DNA from: Sporopachydermia quercuum
Taxonomy: Eukaryota > Ascomycota > Sporopachydermiomycetes > Sporopachydermiales > Sporopachydermiaceae
Length of the DNA: 64,000 bases
Assembly: GCA_001599295.1 (NCBI GenBank)
Contig: BCGN01000002.1
Location: forward strand, 1,488,001 to 1,552,000
Direction: 5' to 3'
A program made the position numbers and the translations under genes. The notes under the pieces were generated by a model. It was not told the DNA's origin and did not search any database. It was given only the letters and a program-made list of their open reading frames with translations. Shown piece after piece: positions 43,097-53,574 of this stretch (position 1 is its first letter; every line of letters begins with the position of its first letter).

Positions 43097-43409
43097 ATGA
43101 GGTTTTATTTCTCTACATTTACTTGTCAAGTAAGTCTTATTTACTAGTTTGCGGTCAATGACAACTGGAATAACAAATTTGAAGATTTGATTGCTGTTGC
43201 TGCGAATAAAGTACTAACCAACTGATAGGACTACATTTCTGGTAAGTGGAGATTTCNAGACGAATGAAAAGATCTGACAGATCTATAAAAATAATTATAC
43301 TTTTACTTCTAGAGGAATTTGAAGCTGTATTTAACGTTGCTCAGTAAACTAACAAACTATAACAGATCACATTTGGAAAACTAGTCGACAGTCAACTACA
43401 ACCTCTTGA
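43097..43409 (+). CDS. arginine attenuator peptide uORF of CPA1, three exons
   Basis: A regulatory upstream ORF in the CPA1 leader. Exon 1 is 43097-43129 (33 nt), exon 2 is 43229-43241 (13 nt) and exon 3 is 43366-43409 (44 nt), encoding 29 residues. Intron 1 (99 nt) is GTAAGT to TAG with TACTAAC at 43212-43218; intron 2 (124 nt) is GTAAGT to CAG with AACTAAC. The spliced core is FTCQDYISDHIWKTS, nearly identical to the S. cerevisiae CPA1 peptide (YTCQDYISDHIWKTS) and close to that of Neurospora arg-2. In those fungi the peptide stalls the ribosome when arginine is high and so reduces CPA1 translation; the aspartate after CQ is essential and is present. If intron 1 is retained, a stop arrives after five extra codons. 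The main ATG is 118 nt downstream. Confidence 0.93.
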
Positions 43410-43527
43410 AATCAATAAAAAGACCTAATAAATCCCAAAAAAAGAAAACAATAAAAATATTAATATAAGAAGTTAGGAAGATTACATTTCTATGCCAATT
43501 TCAACACATTCTGTCCATTGAATCAAA

Positions 43528-44868
43528 ATGAAGACTATTTTCCAATTATTCAGCATCGGATCTCAAACTTTGAGATCTAGGGTCACTACTCAAAGCAAAA
43601 TCGGCGTATCAAGAATCAATGTTAGATTTTTCTCAAATAATGGAGTTCGCTATCAATCAGGTTCAGTTGCCCCNGCTTTAGACAGAGCTACATTTACCAT
43701 CCGAGATGGGCCAGTGTTCCATGGTAAATCTTTCGGAGCTAACAAGAATATATCAGGGGAAGCTGTCTTTTCTACAGCTTTAGTTGGATACCCAGAATCC
43801 ATGACCGATCCTTCTTATAAGGGCCAAATCCTTGTTTTTACGCAACCTCTAATCGGTAACTACGGTGTCCCTTCCGGTAAAGTTAGAGATGAATACAACC
43901 TATTGAAGTATTTTGAGAGTCCTCATATACAATGCATTGGTATCGTTGTCGGTGATGTTGCTATGCAATATTCTCATTGGACTGCCATTGAATCATTGAG
44001 TGAATGGTGCCNAAGAGAAGGTGTTGCTGCAATTACTGGTGTTGATACCAGAGCCATTGTCACTTACTTGAGAGAACAAGGTTCTTCTTTAGCACGTATC
44101 ACTATCGGTGAAGAATACGATGCTGATGAAGACGAAGCGTTTGCTGATCCTGGTGCTATCAATTTAGTTCATAAGGTTACTACCAAGCAACCTTTCCATG
44201 TTTCATCAGCAGGCAACTATCACATTGCTGTTTTGGATTGTGGTGTCAAGGAAAACATTCTCAGATCATTAGTTTCTAGAGGTGCTTCTATCACTGTATT
44301 CCCTTACGATTACCCCATTCACAAGATTGCTCATCATTTTGATGGTATTTTCATTTCAAATGGTCCAGGGGATCCTACTCACTGCTCATCCACAGTTTAT
44401 CATCTGAAGAAGACAATGGAGACTTATCAAGGACCTATTTTCGGTATTTGCTTAGGTCATCAACTTTTAGCTTTGGCCTCTGGTGCTAAGACTATCAAGT
44501 TGAAATACGGTAACAGAGCTCATAATATTCCTGCTTTAGATTTAACCACCGGAAGATGTCACATCACCTCTCAAAACCATGGTTATGCCGTTGATACTGC
44601 TACATTGCCTCCTGAATTCAAAGAATATTTTGTTAATTTGAACGATCAATCTAATGAAGGTATGATACATACTACCAGACCTATTTTCTCAACCCAATTT
44701 CATCCTGAAGCTAAGGGAGGTCCTTTAGATTCTGCCTTCTTGTTCGACAAGTACTTTGATTTGATTAAAGAATATAAGAGTAAGCTAGTTTCTTCACCAG
44801 CAGATAACAGACCAAGTCCATTATTTGTGGATGTTTTAGCCAAGGAAAGAGTTGGGGTTGCTAATTGA
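43528..44868 (+). CDS. CPA1: carbamoyl-phosphate synthase, arginine-specific small (glutaminase) subunit
   Basis: Hydrolyses glutamine and passes ammonia to the large subunit Cpa2 for carbamoyl phosphate, used for citrulline and arginine. It has 446 residues against 411 in S. cerevisiae; the extra length is N-terminal. The first 45 or so residues ([18 protein letters not shown], then NVRFFSNN) are basic with an RFFS cleavage-like site, so mitochondrial import is likely, as for Neurospora ARG-2, while S. cerevisiae Cpa1 is cytosolic. The N-terminal domain ([27 protein letters not shown]) is followed by the class I glutamine amidotransferase domain with C308 (FGICLGHQ), H392 and E394 (QFHPEA). 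Translation is probably controlled by arginine through the upstream peptide ORF. Two N bases hide residues. Confidence 0.96.
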   Translation: MKTIFQLFSIGSQTLRSRVTTQSKIGVSRINVRFFSNNGVRYQSGSVAXALDRATFTIRDGPVFHGKSFGANKNISGEAVFSTALVGYPESMTDPSYKGQILVFTQPLIGNYGVPSGKVRDEYNLLKYFESPHIQCIGIVVGDVAMQYSHWTAIESLSEWCXREGVAAITGVDTRAIVTYLREQGSSLARITIGEEYDADEDEAFADPGAINLVHKVTTKQPFHVSSAGNYHIAVLDCGVKENILRSLVSRGASITVFPYDYPIHKIAHHFDGIFISNGPGDPTHCSSTVYHLKKTMETYQGPIFGICLGHQLLALASGAKTIKLKYGNRAHNIPALDLTTGRCHITSQNHGYAVDTATLPPEFKEYFVNLNDQSNEGMIHTTRPIFSTQFHPEAKGGPLDSAFLFDKYFDLIKEYKSKLVSSPADNRPSPLFVDVLAKERVGVAN

Positions 44869-46590
44869 GTGAGACCTTAATTTATGAATCGGACTAGTTT
44901 TTTTCAGTGTTATGTAATAAATAAATGTTTAGAATGAATATATATAGACAACTAAGAAGTCAGTCTAGTCATTACAATTGTTCACCACTCACCAAGACAA
45001 AGTGATATTAATAAAAGAATCTAATTTTTCGTAATACCTATAGGACATCTATGAGTTCTGATAGTCTAAAATGTTCTATCTCAAACTGATGAATTTCCAG
45101 ATCAATAATCTCTATTTATATAATCTTCCTTTTCCTTTGTGGAAGTAAGATATTCCGGAAACGATAGTGGATATAGAATTATAACGTAATCGAAAACACA
45201 ATGAAGATTCTACTTGTGATTATGTAATAATTTAATTACCAAATTATCAATCATATATCAACTTCAATAAACTAGAACATATAGAAGCAATCGATACCAA
45301 CTACTTCACATAGTCATATCCATCTCTTTTTGACAAAGGATGAGTAACGTGTATAGCAAAAACGAATAATTATTGCATGAAAACAATTCGAGAATTCNGT
45401 CTTTTCACCCAACCGCACCAAAGATGGTACTTTTATCAGAAGTCTTCCAGTAGTTATTTTACCGGTACAATGTATAGTCATTCGATTGATTCACTAAGTA
45501 GCAGCTGAAACTATCATTTAAATAGCCATTGAAAAATAAAATAAACCGCAAAATGTGTAAATAGTATCTATGATGAAAGTGAAAAAGATGACGAAAGAAA
45601 GTCTCAAGCCTGCTAAATGAACGGCTAAATCCCAAGCATAATAGTAAGTAGATCAATGGTTCAAGTACTAATGGTGGCCTATACGATTGTCTCGGTTATT
45701 TCGACATCATTTTGTTCGCGGAGAATCACAGAATCATCCCGATGTTCTGGTGAGAAGTTGAAAGCTCTGTCAATTAAAGGGCTATTTACCTGGTAAAGCA
45801 CAACACATTTAATTGTTCTTCAACAGAGCACATAGTCTTATATGATATTTGTCAAACGTTCTCCACAANCAGACAAGTAAGTAAAATAATCGGAACAACC
45901 ATTACATTGCTGCATGGATCTTGCATTGATCCAGAATTGCATGTTCTCATCTCACTGAAACAACTGGTGTATGTCTGATCATCTCCACCATATGGCATCT
46001 TAAATCACAATGCATCCATTGAATCATGGTTGTTCCGTATAGGTGTATCTCTCATGTCCTGAGAACGATGAGCGCTGATGACTCCAAAATTTCATTGTCA
46101 TGTTATTGTTTGAATGAGGTGAAGAAGTTGTTTTTCCTTCAACTGTCATGACTACTAAAGTTAATGCCGATTAATTCTTATTTTTATTTTAATTTTTTTA
46201 ATTTCACTACTGTCAATTGATGAATGAACATCGACGAACGGGATTAAATATACTAGGTTGTACATTTTCCCTGTTTTTCTTTGAGTTACTCCGAGCTACC
46301 ATGGATTTGAAGACGAACATGACATAGGTACCGTCAGGATAAAGAGGGGGTGTCATAAGACCACAATGTCATTGAACTTCTTCTGCCTTCTGTGATAATA
46401 AACTTTGATAAATTACACTTGTTTTCAATTAATGTTTGTTTTACATAGGAAAATACAAGCCTAGCTGGTTGTGCTTATTTGATACTATCATCAATTTGAT
46501 TTCAACCTTGACAATTATTCTTGTAGGCGAAATCATTGGGCAAACTTAGCTTTTTAAATCTTTCCGATATATTCCTAACATAATGAATTA

Positions 46591-46635
46591 TATGTCATAC
46601 ATTATGGTGACATATTGTCATGAGACTTTGTCATG
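46591..46635. promoter_or_regulatory. cluster of TGTCAT motifs upstream of FBA1
   Basis: Four TGTCAT or ATGACA-type hexamers in about 45 bp, two of them forming the inverted pair TATGTCA/TGACATA (46591-46597 and 46608-46614). The factor is unknown. Confidence 0.45.
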
Positions 46636-46654
46636 TAAATGTACGTAACTAATA

Positions 46655-46666
46655 CGGACCAAACCG
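46655..46666. promoter_or_regulatory. CGG-N6-CCG site upstream of FBA1
   Basis: CGGACCAAACCG: inverted CGG triplets spaced by six bases, the geometry of a zinc-cluster (Zn2Cys6) dimer site. In S. cerevisiae this spacing is that of Ppr1; the factor here is not known. Confidence 0.4.
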
Positions 46667-46737
46667 GAAATATACTCAACCTTTCAATTGATAGAATCCC
46701 CAATTGCTTGGTCATGGAGATCCCTTGTCCTTCTCCT

Positions 46738-46746
46738 TCATATAAA
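46738..46746 (+). promoter_or_regulatory. TATA box of FBA1
   Basis: TCATATAAAG about 210 bp before the FBA1 start, in a C/T-rich setting typical of strong yeast promoters. Confidence 0.5.
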
Positions 46747-46951
46747 GGGTTTCCTCATGGTNATCGTTCTTCTTCTTTATGAATAAGTATGAACATAAGA
46801 CAGTATTGTGCATTGTTCAGTTGATTCAGTTACAATAATTCATCTAACCGTGTATCATTGATTATTACTGCAAATCACTATTACGTTTACAATTAATTGT
46901 TGATCAATTGTTATATTATATATACTTCTATCGATAAACATAACAGCAAAA

Positions 46952-48034
46952 ATGGGTGTTCTTGATATTCTTCAAAGAAAATCTGGTGTTATCGTTGGTG
47001 ATGATGTAAGAAACTTATTCTTATATGCCCAAGAAAAGCAATTTGCCATTCCAGCTATCAACGTTACTTCATCATCAACCGTTGTTGCTGCTCTTGAAGC
47101 TGCTAGAGATAACAACTCTCCTATCATTTTACAAACATCCCAAGGTGGTGCTGCCTACTTTGCTGGTAAGGGTGTTAGCAACACTGATCAAAAAGCTTCA
47201 ATTGCTGGTGCCGTTGCTGCTGCTAGCTACATCAGAGCCATTGCCCCCACATACGGTATTCCAGTTGTTCTTCACTCTGACCATTGTGCTAAGAAATTAC
47301 TCCCATGGTTAGATGGTATGCTTGAAGCTGATGAAGCTTACTTCAAGGAACATGGTGAACCTTTATTCTCTTCTCACATGATTGATTTATCTGAAGAAAC
47401 TGATGATTACAACATTGCTACTACTGCCGAATATTTCAAGAGAGCTGCCAAAATGAACCAATGGTTAGAAATGGAAATTGGTATCACTGGTGGTGAAGAA
47501 GATGGTGTTAACAATGAACATGTTGAAAAATCATCCCTTTACACTACTCCTGAAACTGTTTTTGCTGTTTACAAGGCTTTAGCTCCTATTTCTCCTAACT
47601 TCTCTATTGCCGCTGCTTTCGGTAACGTTCACGGTGTCTACAAGCCAGGTAATGTTAAGTTGTCTCCAGAAATTTTGGGTGACCATCAAAAGTATGCTAA
47701 GGAACAATTGAAGTCTAAGAGCGACAAGCCAATTTTCTTGGTTTTCCACGGTGGTTCCGGTTCTTCTCAGGAAGAATACAACATTGGTATTAGCAACGGT
47801 GTTGTGAAGGTCAACTTGGATACTGACTGTCAATATGCTTATTTGACCGGTATTAGAGATTACGTTTTGAGCAAGAAAGATTACATCAGCACTATGGTTG
47901 GTAACCCTGAAGGTGACGACAAGCCTAACAAAAAGTACTTCGATCCTAGAGTTTGGGTTAGAGAAGGTGAAAAGACCATGTCTAAGAGAATTACTGAAGC
48001 TCTTGTAACTTTCCATACCAAGGACACTTTGTAA
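46952..48034 (+). CDS. FBA1: fructose-1,6-bisphosphate aldolase, class II
   Basis: Cleaves fructose 1,6-bisphosphate to dihydroxyacetone phosphate and glyceraldehyde 3-phosphate in glycolysis and runs in reverse in gluconeogenesis; cytosolic zinc-dependent homodimer. The 360 residues (359 in S. cerevisiae) align without gaps for long stretches: FAIPAINVTSSST, LHSDHCAKKLLPW with D110 and zinc ligand H111, ITGGEEDGVNN, FGNVHGVY and FHGGSGS carrying the other zinc histidines, and VKVNLDTDCQYAY. Codon choice is strongly biased (GGT, GCT, AAG, GAA, AAC), unlike neighbouring genes, as expected for one of the most abundant proteins. The promoter has a TATA box and clustered motifs. Confidence 0.98.
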   Translation: MGVLDILQRKSGVIVGDDVRNLFLYAQEKQFAIPAINVTSSSTVVAALEAARDNNSPIILQTSQGGAAYFAGKGVSNTDQKASIAGAVAAASYIRAIAPTYGIPVVLHSDHCAKKLLPWLDGMLEADEAYFKEHGEPLFSSHMIDLSEETDDYNIATTAEYFKRAAKMNQWLEMEIGITGGEEDGVNNEHVEKSSLYTTPETVFAVYKALAPISPNFSIAAAFGNVHGVYKPGNVKLSPEILGDHQKYAKEQLKSKSDKPIFLVFHGGSGSSQEEYNIGISNGVVKVNLDTDCQYAYLTGIRDYVLSKKDYISTMVGNPEGDDKPNKKYFDPRVWVREGEKTMSKRITEALVTFHTKDTL

Positions 48035-50505
48035 GTGTTCCTGACTAATCGTTATATACTTTATAGTTTAGTTAAATTTTGCCTATCAAAATTTTAGTTC
48101 TGGTTTGATGCCGAATTATATTTATATGTATTTATTATTTGCAGTGGATTCTACACTGTAATCACTCCAGTAGTGCTGAAAGTAATTAAACTAGTTGGAA
48201 AAATCATCAACGAANAGCATGGCGGAGAAAGACAAGCAATGGAATCAGCATTAACAACTTCTTTCTTTTTCTTCGAAAGAATATTTAAAGAAGATAACAT
48301 TGAATAGCGATGATATGGATACATTGATGCTGATCTCTGTTGGTTCATCTAACAAACTCTTGTTACCCGTCAGCCCGAATTGTGGGGAATGACTGTCTGT
48401 AGAGCCACTAAAACTATCAACCTGGTATGACAATCAAATAGACAAAAAGGACTGTACGTTTCTCCGATTCTATTCAAACACAAGTAGAATGTACTGATGT
48501 ACTCAATTGATAATCATCCTCAAGAATGCATGACATTCTTTTCCAATACTTCAACCCCACAATATCTACCTCATTGCAAAAACCAACCAATCATTTGAAA
48601 CAACTCCTTCCGACAAATTACATATCGGAAGTAAATTCCAAGGAAAAAAGGAGATAATACATTCATATAAACTCCGAAATTGTGAAAGTCAACCGTGGAA
48701 TTCCGATTGCCAGGACATGTAATAGTTATCATAAATAGAATTATACGTCTTTGTTACTTGCTGATTATCTTAATTTATTAAACTTAATAACTTATTTCAT
48801 AAAATCCAATAGATTGATTTAGGATTGAATTAGGGCTTGTAATGTCTATAGAACGAGGAAGAATATCTGCTGAGTGGAGACTAGTCGATAAAGTAAATCA
48901 GTAGAAAGAACAATATGCAATTCATTTCTTTCTCCGCTCTGAGGATACATAGAGATTAGTGAACTCAGTGAGCGTATCTAATTCGAACTCATAGTAATAA
49001 CACCTGTAATTAATAGTTTGTTTCAGCTAATTAGGCCAATCGATAATACTTGTATATCAACCTGCTCGGCTGATTCCCTTTCCCATTATCATACTCAACT
49101 TTTTCGCTTCTCCCCCGAGAGCTCAAATTTCATCATGTGACTTGCTTTCTCTTATTTGGGTTGTCTCACTACAAAAGTTAGGAAACAATAAAACTCATTT
49201 GTCTCAGAGGATGTCCGAAATATTGACTTCCAGCGAATAGAAATTGTGATGCAAGTTAAGTTAAGTTGCTTCCCTAATATGGTAGTACATGATCGAATAT
49301 ACCCGCTTCAACTAAACAACTGACCAGTCAAAAGAGAGAAACGGGCTAAGAGGAAAAAAATTTGACTGACTACATAGTCTAGTATATTCTTTCAAAGTGA
49401 AACAATTACAGAGGATTAGCGTGAGAAGTCTAGATCCAAAGTATATGGGATTCTGAAATGGGTAAAAACTTGCTATGAGATTTTGTAAATTCTACAGTAG
49501 TGAATCGGAGGTTCGAGATGACCTACGGAAAATTTTCTCCCAGCGGCAATACGAATAAATAATAGGAAAGAAATTGTAACCATTAGGATTATTGTAAATC
49601 CACCAAAACGTTTCCATCATTTATTACTGTATATATATATACATTGTATTAATTTTTACCTGTATTGAATACAAACAAAACCGCCTCATTCAAGGTTCGT
49701 CCAACCTAAAAACGACAGTCCATGGATTCGTTCATTTATTTCAACAAGGACAGTTTTGACTACTTTCACCGAAGAATAGAATTATCACGCGTATACATTA
49801 CGAGCATATCAAGCCCTAGGCCATTACTCGAACGAAAACAAAATTTCATCATTGAGAGTTTCTCTAACCTATCATGTTAACAAATCTATTAAACTCCAAT
49901 AACTAAGCCTCTACTATACCTTCCTCCAGCGGCAGAACCCTCCGTCACCAGAGAAAATTTTCACCAGAATAAACTTTTGGCTAAGAAGACTTGTTGATGC
50001 AAAGCAAAAGCCTAAACGCAAACTCTAATCTTCCCTCATGCCCTAAATACCATGCTTTGTTGAGTTGTTTTTTTACCTGCTAACGTGAAACGGGGAGAGA
50101 GGAAGAGTATATATATAGTTACAACGTAATGCCATTTTCATGAAAAGCGGGTTTTCGTCTGGAGGAATACAGAAAATGGGAATAACATTGATATCGTAAC
50201 AAGAAATAAAGATGAACCAACGTATGATACTGCTGGAAATTACGGAGAATAATTGGAATATAGTAAGATCCACGATGGAATAGCATATTATCGTACACTG
50301 AAGAGTAGAAAAGTGAGAAGAGCCATCAGGGGGTTTCAAAAGTCACAGTAATATATTGCTTTGATGTATCAAAAATCCAAGCAGAAATCCAAGTAATAAC
50401 AGAACGAATCTTAATAATCAGACAATAAAGATTCATCTGCGAGGTCAGCAACGTCTCTGAAGAATAAGAACACAAGGACAAAATACACTGTAATATAGTA
50501 CCAAC
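48035..50505. other. long gene-free region FBA1 to kinase
   Basis: About 2.5 kb. FBA1 terminator sequence lies at the left; the rest probably includes a long promoter or leader for the kinase gene. A 52-codon frame at 49722-49880 is the best small ORF, but it has no recognisable homolog. No RNA gene recognised. Confidence 0.5.
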
Positions 50506-51942
50506 ATGATCGATACTAAAAAAATGAACAAATTTGCAAGTCTTTTTAAAGACAAGAAAAGTGGCTCAGAGACGTCATCCCCAACTTCTTCTCCACCTCT
50601 TGAAGTAACTGAAGAAGCTGTAGCTGCTGTCGAAGAATTAGAAAAAACTCTTGCCTGTATGCCATTGTCTCCAAAGTCAATTCATATGTCAGAAATCCAT
50701 CCTGTGAAATCAGTTTCTGCTACTGATTTTACAATTGCTTTAAGCAATTTACAACCCGTGCTATCAGATCCTCAGTCTTTATTTCATACTGAAAGCGTTC
50801 ATAGTGTTTTGAGCAATGAATTGGAATATCCTGGAAAACTTGAAGAATCCGCTAAAGCTGGAACTAGATTCTTTGCAACTAGAGATCATAAATACCATGA
50901 ACACCATTTAAAACCTCTTCGAAGACAAGAAAGATTAAAAAAGATTGTTGCTAATTTATTAAAGGTGAAGTCGGTACATCATGATGCAGTTTCTGTTGTA
51001 ACACCTGGATCTAACTTATCTATGATGTCACAGCTTTTATCAACAATGGATAAGCATGACATAGCAGGCTCATCTGAAAGTTTTCTTAAACGTTATGGAA
51101 AATGTGAGAATGTCATTGGTGAGGGATCTTTTGGTACAGTTCGATTATGTCAAAAGTATGACACTTCGACTTCTAGAGAAACCTTATATGCTGTGAAAGA
51201 ATTCAAACTGAAAGATAATGATGAGAAGACAGTTTCAAAACTAACTTCAGAGTTTTGTATATCTTCTTCGCTTCGTCATCCTAACATCGTCATGACATTT
51301 GATTTACTCAAGGATTCCAAAGGCTTTTTTTCGGTGATGGAGTATTGTTCTGGTGGAGACTTGTACTCTTTGATTTTATCTTCACCATCAGGACTAGATC
51401 CTTTTGAGGCAAACTGCTTTTTCAAGCAATTGATAAGAGGAGTCCGTTATATGCATGATATGGGCATAGCTCATATGGATTTGAAACCTGAAAATCTTTT
51501 ACTTACGCCAGACGGAGCGTTGAAAATATCTGATTTTGGATCGGCTTTTTGTTTCCTTATGGCTTGGGAAAAAGATGTTCATTTATGCACTTCTCCACAA
51601 GGCTCTGCACCTTACATGGCACCTGAAGAGTATTCAAACGTGCCCTTTGATGCTCGCAAATGTGATGTGTGGGCATCGGGTGTTATTTATATGGCGATGC
51701 GTACTGGCCACTATATGTGGTGTAGCGCAAAGAAGTCGGATGAGTTTTTCAAGACTTATATGCAAGCCAGAAAGACAGAAGAGGGATATGAAGTTATTGA
51801 ATCGATTAAAGGCAAACGCATACGTAATGTTGTGTATTCAATGCTTGATCCTGTCCCCAAAAGACGATTAACTGCTAAACAAGTTCTCAAATCTGAATGG
51901 GTTAGAGATATTCATGTTTGCAATGCTGGAAAAGGAAGATAA
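50506..51942 (+). CDS. HAL/NPR-family serine/threonine kinase (Rtk1/Hrk1/Sat4-like)
   Basis: A fungal-specific kinase family that controls plasma-membrane nutrient and ion transporters. The product has 478 residues, short for the family (about 600-850). The first 190 are disordered with Ser/Pro sites. The kinase domain has GEGSFGTV at 205-212, the ATP lysine K231 (YAVKEF), an unusual HMD at 323-325 in place of HRD, LKPEN with N330, DFG at 343-345 and APE at 372-374. MAWEKD after the DFG, GSAPYMAPEEY, CDVWASGVIYMAMRTG and RNVVYSMLDPVPKRRLTAKQ are the family's own signatures. Which paralog it equals cannot be settled here; Rtk1 is plausible because DBP10, nearby in this window, is about five genes from RTK1 in S. 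cerevisiae. A second ATG six codons in is also possible. Confidence 0.85.
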   Translation: MIDTKKMNKFASLFKDKKSGSETSSPTSSPPLEVTEEAVAAVEELEKTLACMPLSPKSIHMSEIHPVKSVSATDFTIALSNLQPVLSDPQSLFHTESVHSVLSNELEYPGKLEESAKAGTRFFATRDHKYHEHHLKPLRRQERLKKIVANLLKVKSVHHDAVSVVTPGSNLSMMSQLLSTMDKHDIAGSSESFLKRYGKCENVIGEGSFGTVRLCQKYDTSTSRETLYAVKEFKLKDNDEKTVSKLTSEFCISSSLRHPNIVMTFDLLKDSKGFFSVMEYCSGGDLYSLILSSPSGLDPFEANCFFKQLIRGVRYMHDMGIAHMDLKPENLLLTPDGALKISDFGSAFCFLMAWEKDVHLCTSPQGSAPYMAPEEYSNVPFDARKCDVWASGVIYMAMRTGHYMWCSAKKSDEFFKTYMQARKTEEGYEVIESIKGKRIRNVVYSMLDPVPKRRLTAKQVLKSEWVRDIHVCNAGKGR

Positions 51943-52266
51943 CCTTTTAAAAAAGATCAAACAAACAGACTATGCATTAATATTGTTACATGCATACAGT
52001 GTAATATAGTTTTTATATAATGGTTTAATGGGAATATTAGAAATATAGAGGGCAATAATTTATCAATTTCAATCAGTAGATCAATCAGTATGAAACATAA
52101 CCAAAGTAGAAGTAAAAACACAGTTTGATATAGATGAAAGAGTTTTGAACACTTATAAAATGACGATGATTGTCACCAAACAAAATATGAAACCAAGAAG
52201 TTTTAGTAACAGAAATAATAATACCATAACGATTAATAGGAAACTATATATATATGAAAAAGAGAC
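51943..52266. other. convergent gap kinase/TPK
   Basis: 324 bp of AT-rich 3' flanking sequence. Nothing recognised. Confidence 0.6.
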
Positions 52267-53574
52267 TCAAAAATCGGTGAAAAATTCAGCATAAGGGTCC
52301 GGACCCACTGCGCCATAATCAAACTTCTCTTCAGGATATCTATCAAATAAGGACGTATCACCAACACCTGATTGAATTGGTGGTTCATAAGGGGTTTCAA
52401 TATCTTTACTTAATAGCTTTTCCCAAACAACCTCAGAGAACCAGGGATGGTTTTTGATATCAGAAGAACCACCTTGTAAATTTCCTAACCTCCGTGTAAG
52501 ATCTTTAGTGATTAATTTTTCTAAGAGGTCTCTTGCATCCGGGTGAAAGAAAGATGGATATTTAACTTTACATACCAAAATGTTTTCATAGGTTTTCATT
52601 GGAGCAGGATCATAAAATGGGGTACAACCAGCAAGCATTTCATAAATAAGAATTCCTAATGACCACCAATCAACTGATTTATTGTATGGTTTAGTCGTAA
52701 CAACCTCAGGTGCAATGTAATCAGGTGTACCGCAAAGAGTCCATGTTACATCTGGAACTTCTTTTGCAAAACCAAAATCTGTTATCTTTATATGGCCCGA
52801 TTTATCCAAAAGAATATTCTCTGGCTTTAAATCTCTGTAGATGATATTATGAGAATGAAGATATTCCAAAGCTAAGGTAACTTCTGATGCGTAGAATTTA
52901 GCAACAGGATTAGGGAATCTCTGAGATTTTCTCAATAAAGAAAATAATTCACCACCTTCAATATAATCCATCACCATAAAAAGGTTTTTAGAGTCTTGGA
53001 AAGTTCCCCACATTCTAATCAAGAACGGATGATCAACCAATTTCAACATTCGTCTTTCGTCATTTGTATGTTCAACTTGTTTCATCTTAACTACCTGTGA
53101 TTTTTTTAGAACTTTTATAGCATAGTATCTACCATTATGAACTGACCTTACAAGATGAACTCTTCCGAATGAACCAGTGCCTAAAGTTCTTTGGATTTGA
53201 AAGTCACCTAAAGAATATTTACCCTTTGATACTGTTGACCTTTGCGGCAATTGAGATTGATGAGTTTCCAATTGTTGAGTCACCTGAGGTACCTGGTTTG
53301 GTACTATTTGGGCCTGCATCCTTGATTGATTAGTCCTCTCTATATTCTCAACAGTAGCTGTGTTATCACTATTCTCTACCAGAGTTGATTGATTTGAAAT
53401 ATGTTGTTCTCGCAGAGATTGAGAATTTGTCTCAGTTGGTTCTGAGTTATAATGTTGTTGGTTTTCAGCTGATTGAGCCGATGAAGCTGAATCGACTTTG
53501 TCAAGTTCTGAATCTTGATTAGGATGAATGGAATGTTGAAGTTTACTTTTCAACTGAGTCCAGGGTTTAACCAT
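52267..53574 (-). CDS. cAMP-dependent protein kinase catalytic subunit (Tpk)
   Basis: PKA catalytic subunit, the output of the Ras/cAMP nutrient pathway, held inactive by the Bcy1 regulatory subunit. It has 435 residues: about 115 N-terminal disordered residues rich in Gln, Ser and Asn, then the AGC kinase domain with GTGSFG at 132-137, K154, E173, YRDLKPEN (R247, D248), DFG at 266-268 and activation-loop T279 in [14 protein letters not shown]. The AGC C-terminal tail ends YAEFFTDF, the FxxF hydrophobic motif that packs against the N-lobe. A Gln-rich extension is reminiscent of Tpk2 or Tpk1 of S. cerevisiae. Those paralogs arose in other lineages, so I give no number. The ATG at 53574 is the first in frame. 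Confidence 0.95.
   Translation of the reverse strand: MVKPWTQLKSKLQHSIHPNQDSELDKVDSASSAQSAENQQHYNSEPTETNSQSLREQHISNQSTLVENSDNTATVENIERTNQSRMQAQIVPNQVPQVTQQLETHQSQLPQRSTVSKGKYSLGDFQIQRTLGTGSFGRVHLVRSVHNGRYYAIKVLKKSQVVKMKQVEHTNDERRMLKLVDHPFLIRMWGTFQDSKNLFMVMDYIEGGELFSLLRKSQRFPNPVAKFYASEVTLALEYLHSHNIIYRDLKPENILLDKSGHIKITDFGFAKEVPDVTWTLCGTPDYIAPEVVTTKPYNKSVDWWSLGILIYEMLAGCTPFYDPAPMKTYENILVCKVKYPSFFHPDARDLLEKLITKDLTRRLGNLQGGSSDIKNHPWFSEVVWEKLLSKDIETPYEPPIQSGVGDTSLFDRYPEEKFDYGAVGPDPYAEFFTDF

Larger units (their letters stand above)
44869..46951. other. CPA1 3' flank and long FBA1 promoter
   Basis: About 2.1 kb. The right half shows promoter-like motifs for FBA1 (listed). The left half (44.9-46.2 kb) is AT-rich with no gene recognised. 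Confidence 0.55.

Noticed and set aside
49503-49535. GGAGGTTCGAGATGACC, reminiscent of a tRNA T-arm
   Set aside because: The stem does not pair and no acceptor or anticodon arm is found upstream. No convincing tRNA was found anywhere in the window.
49722-49880. 52-codon ORF starting MDSFIYFNKD between FBA1 and the kinase
   Set aside because: Plausible length and ATG, but no homolog or codon bias; kept only as a candidate to test with ribosome profiling.
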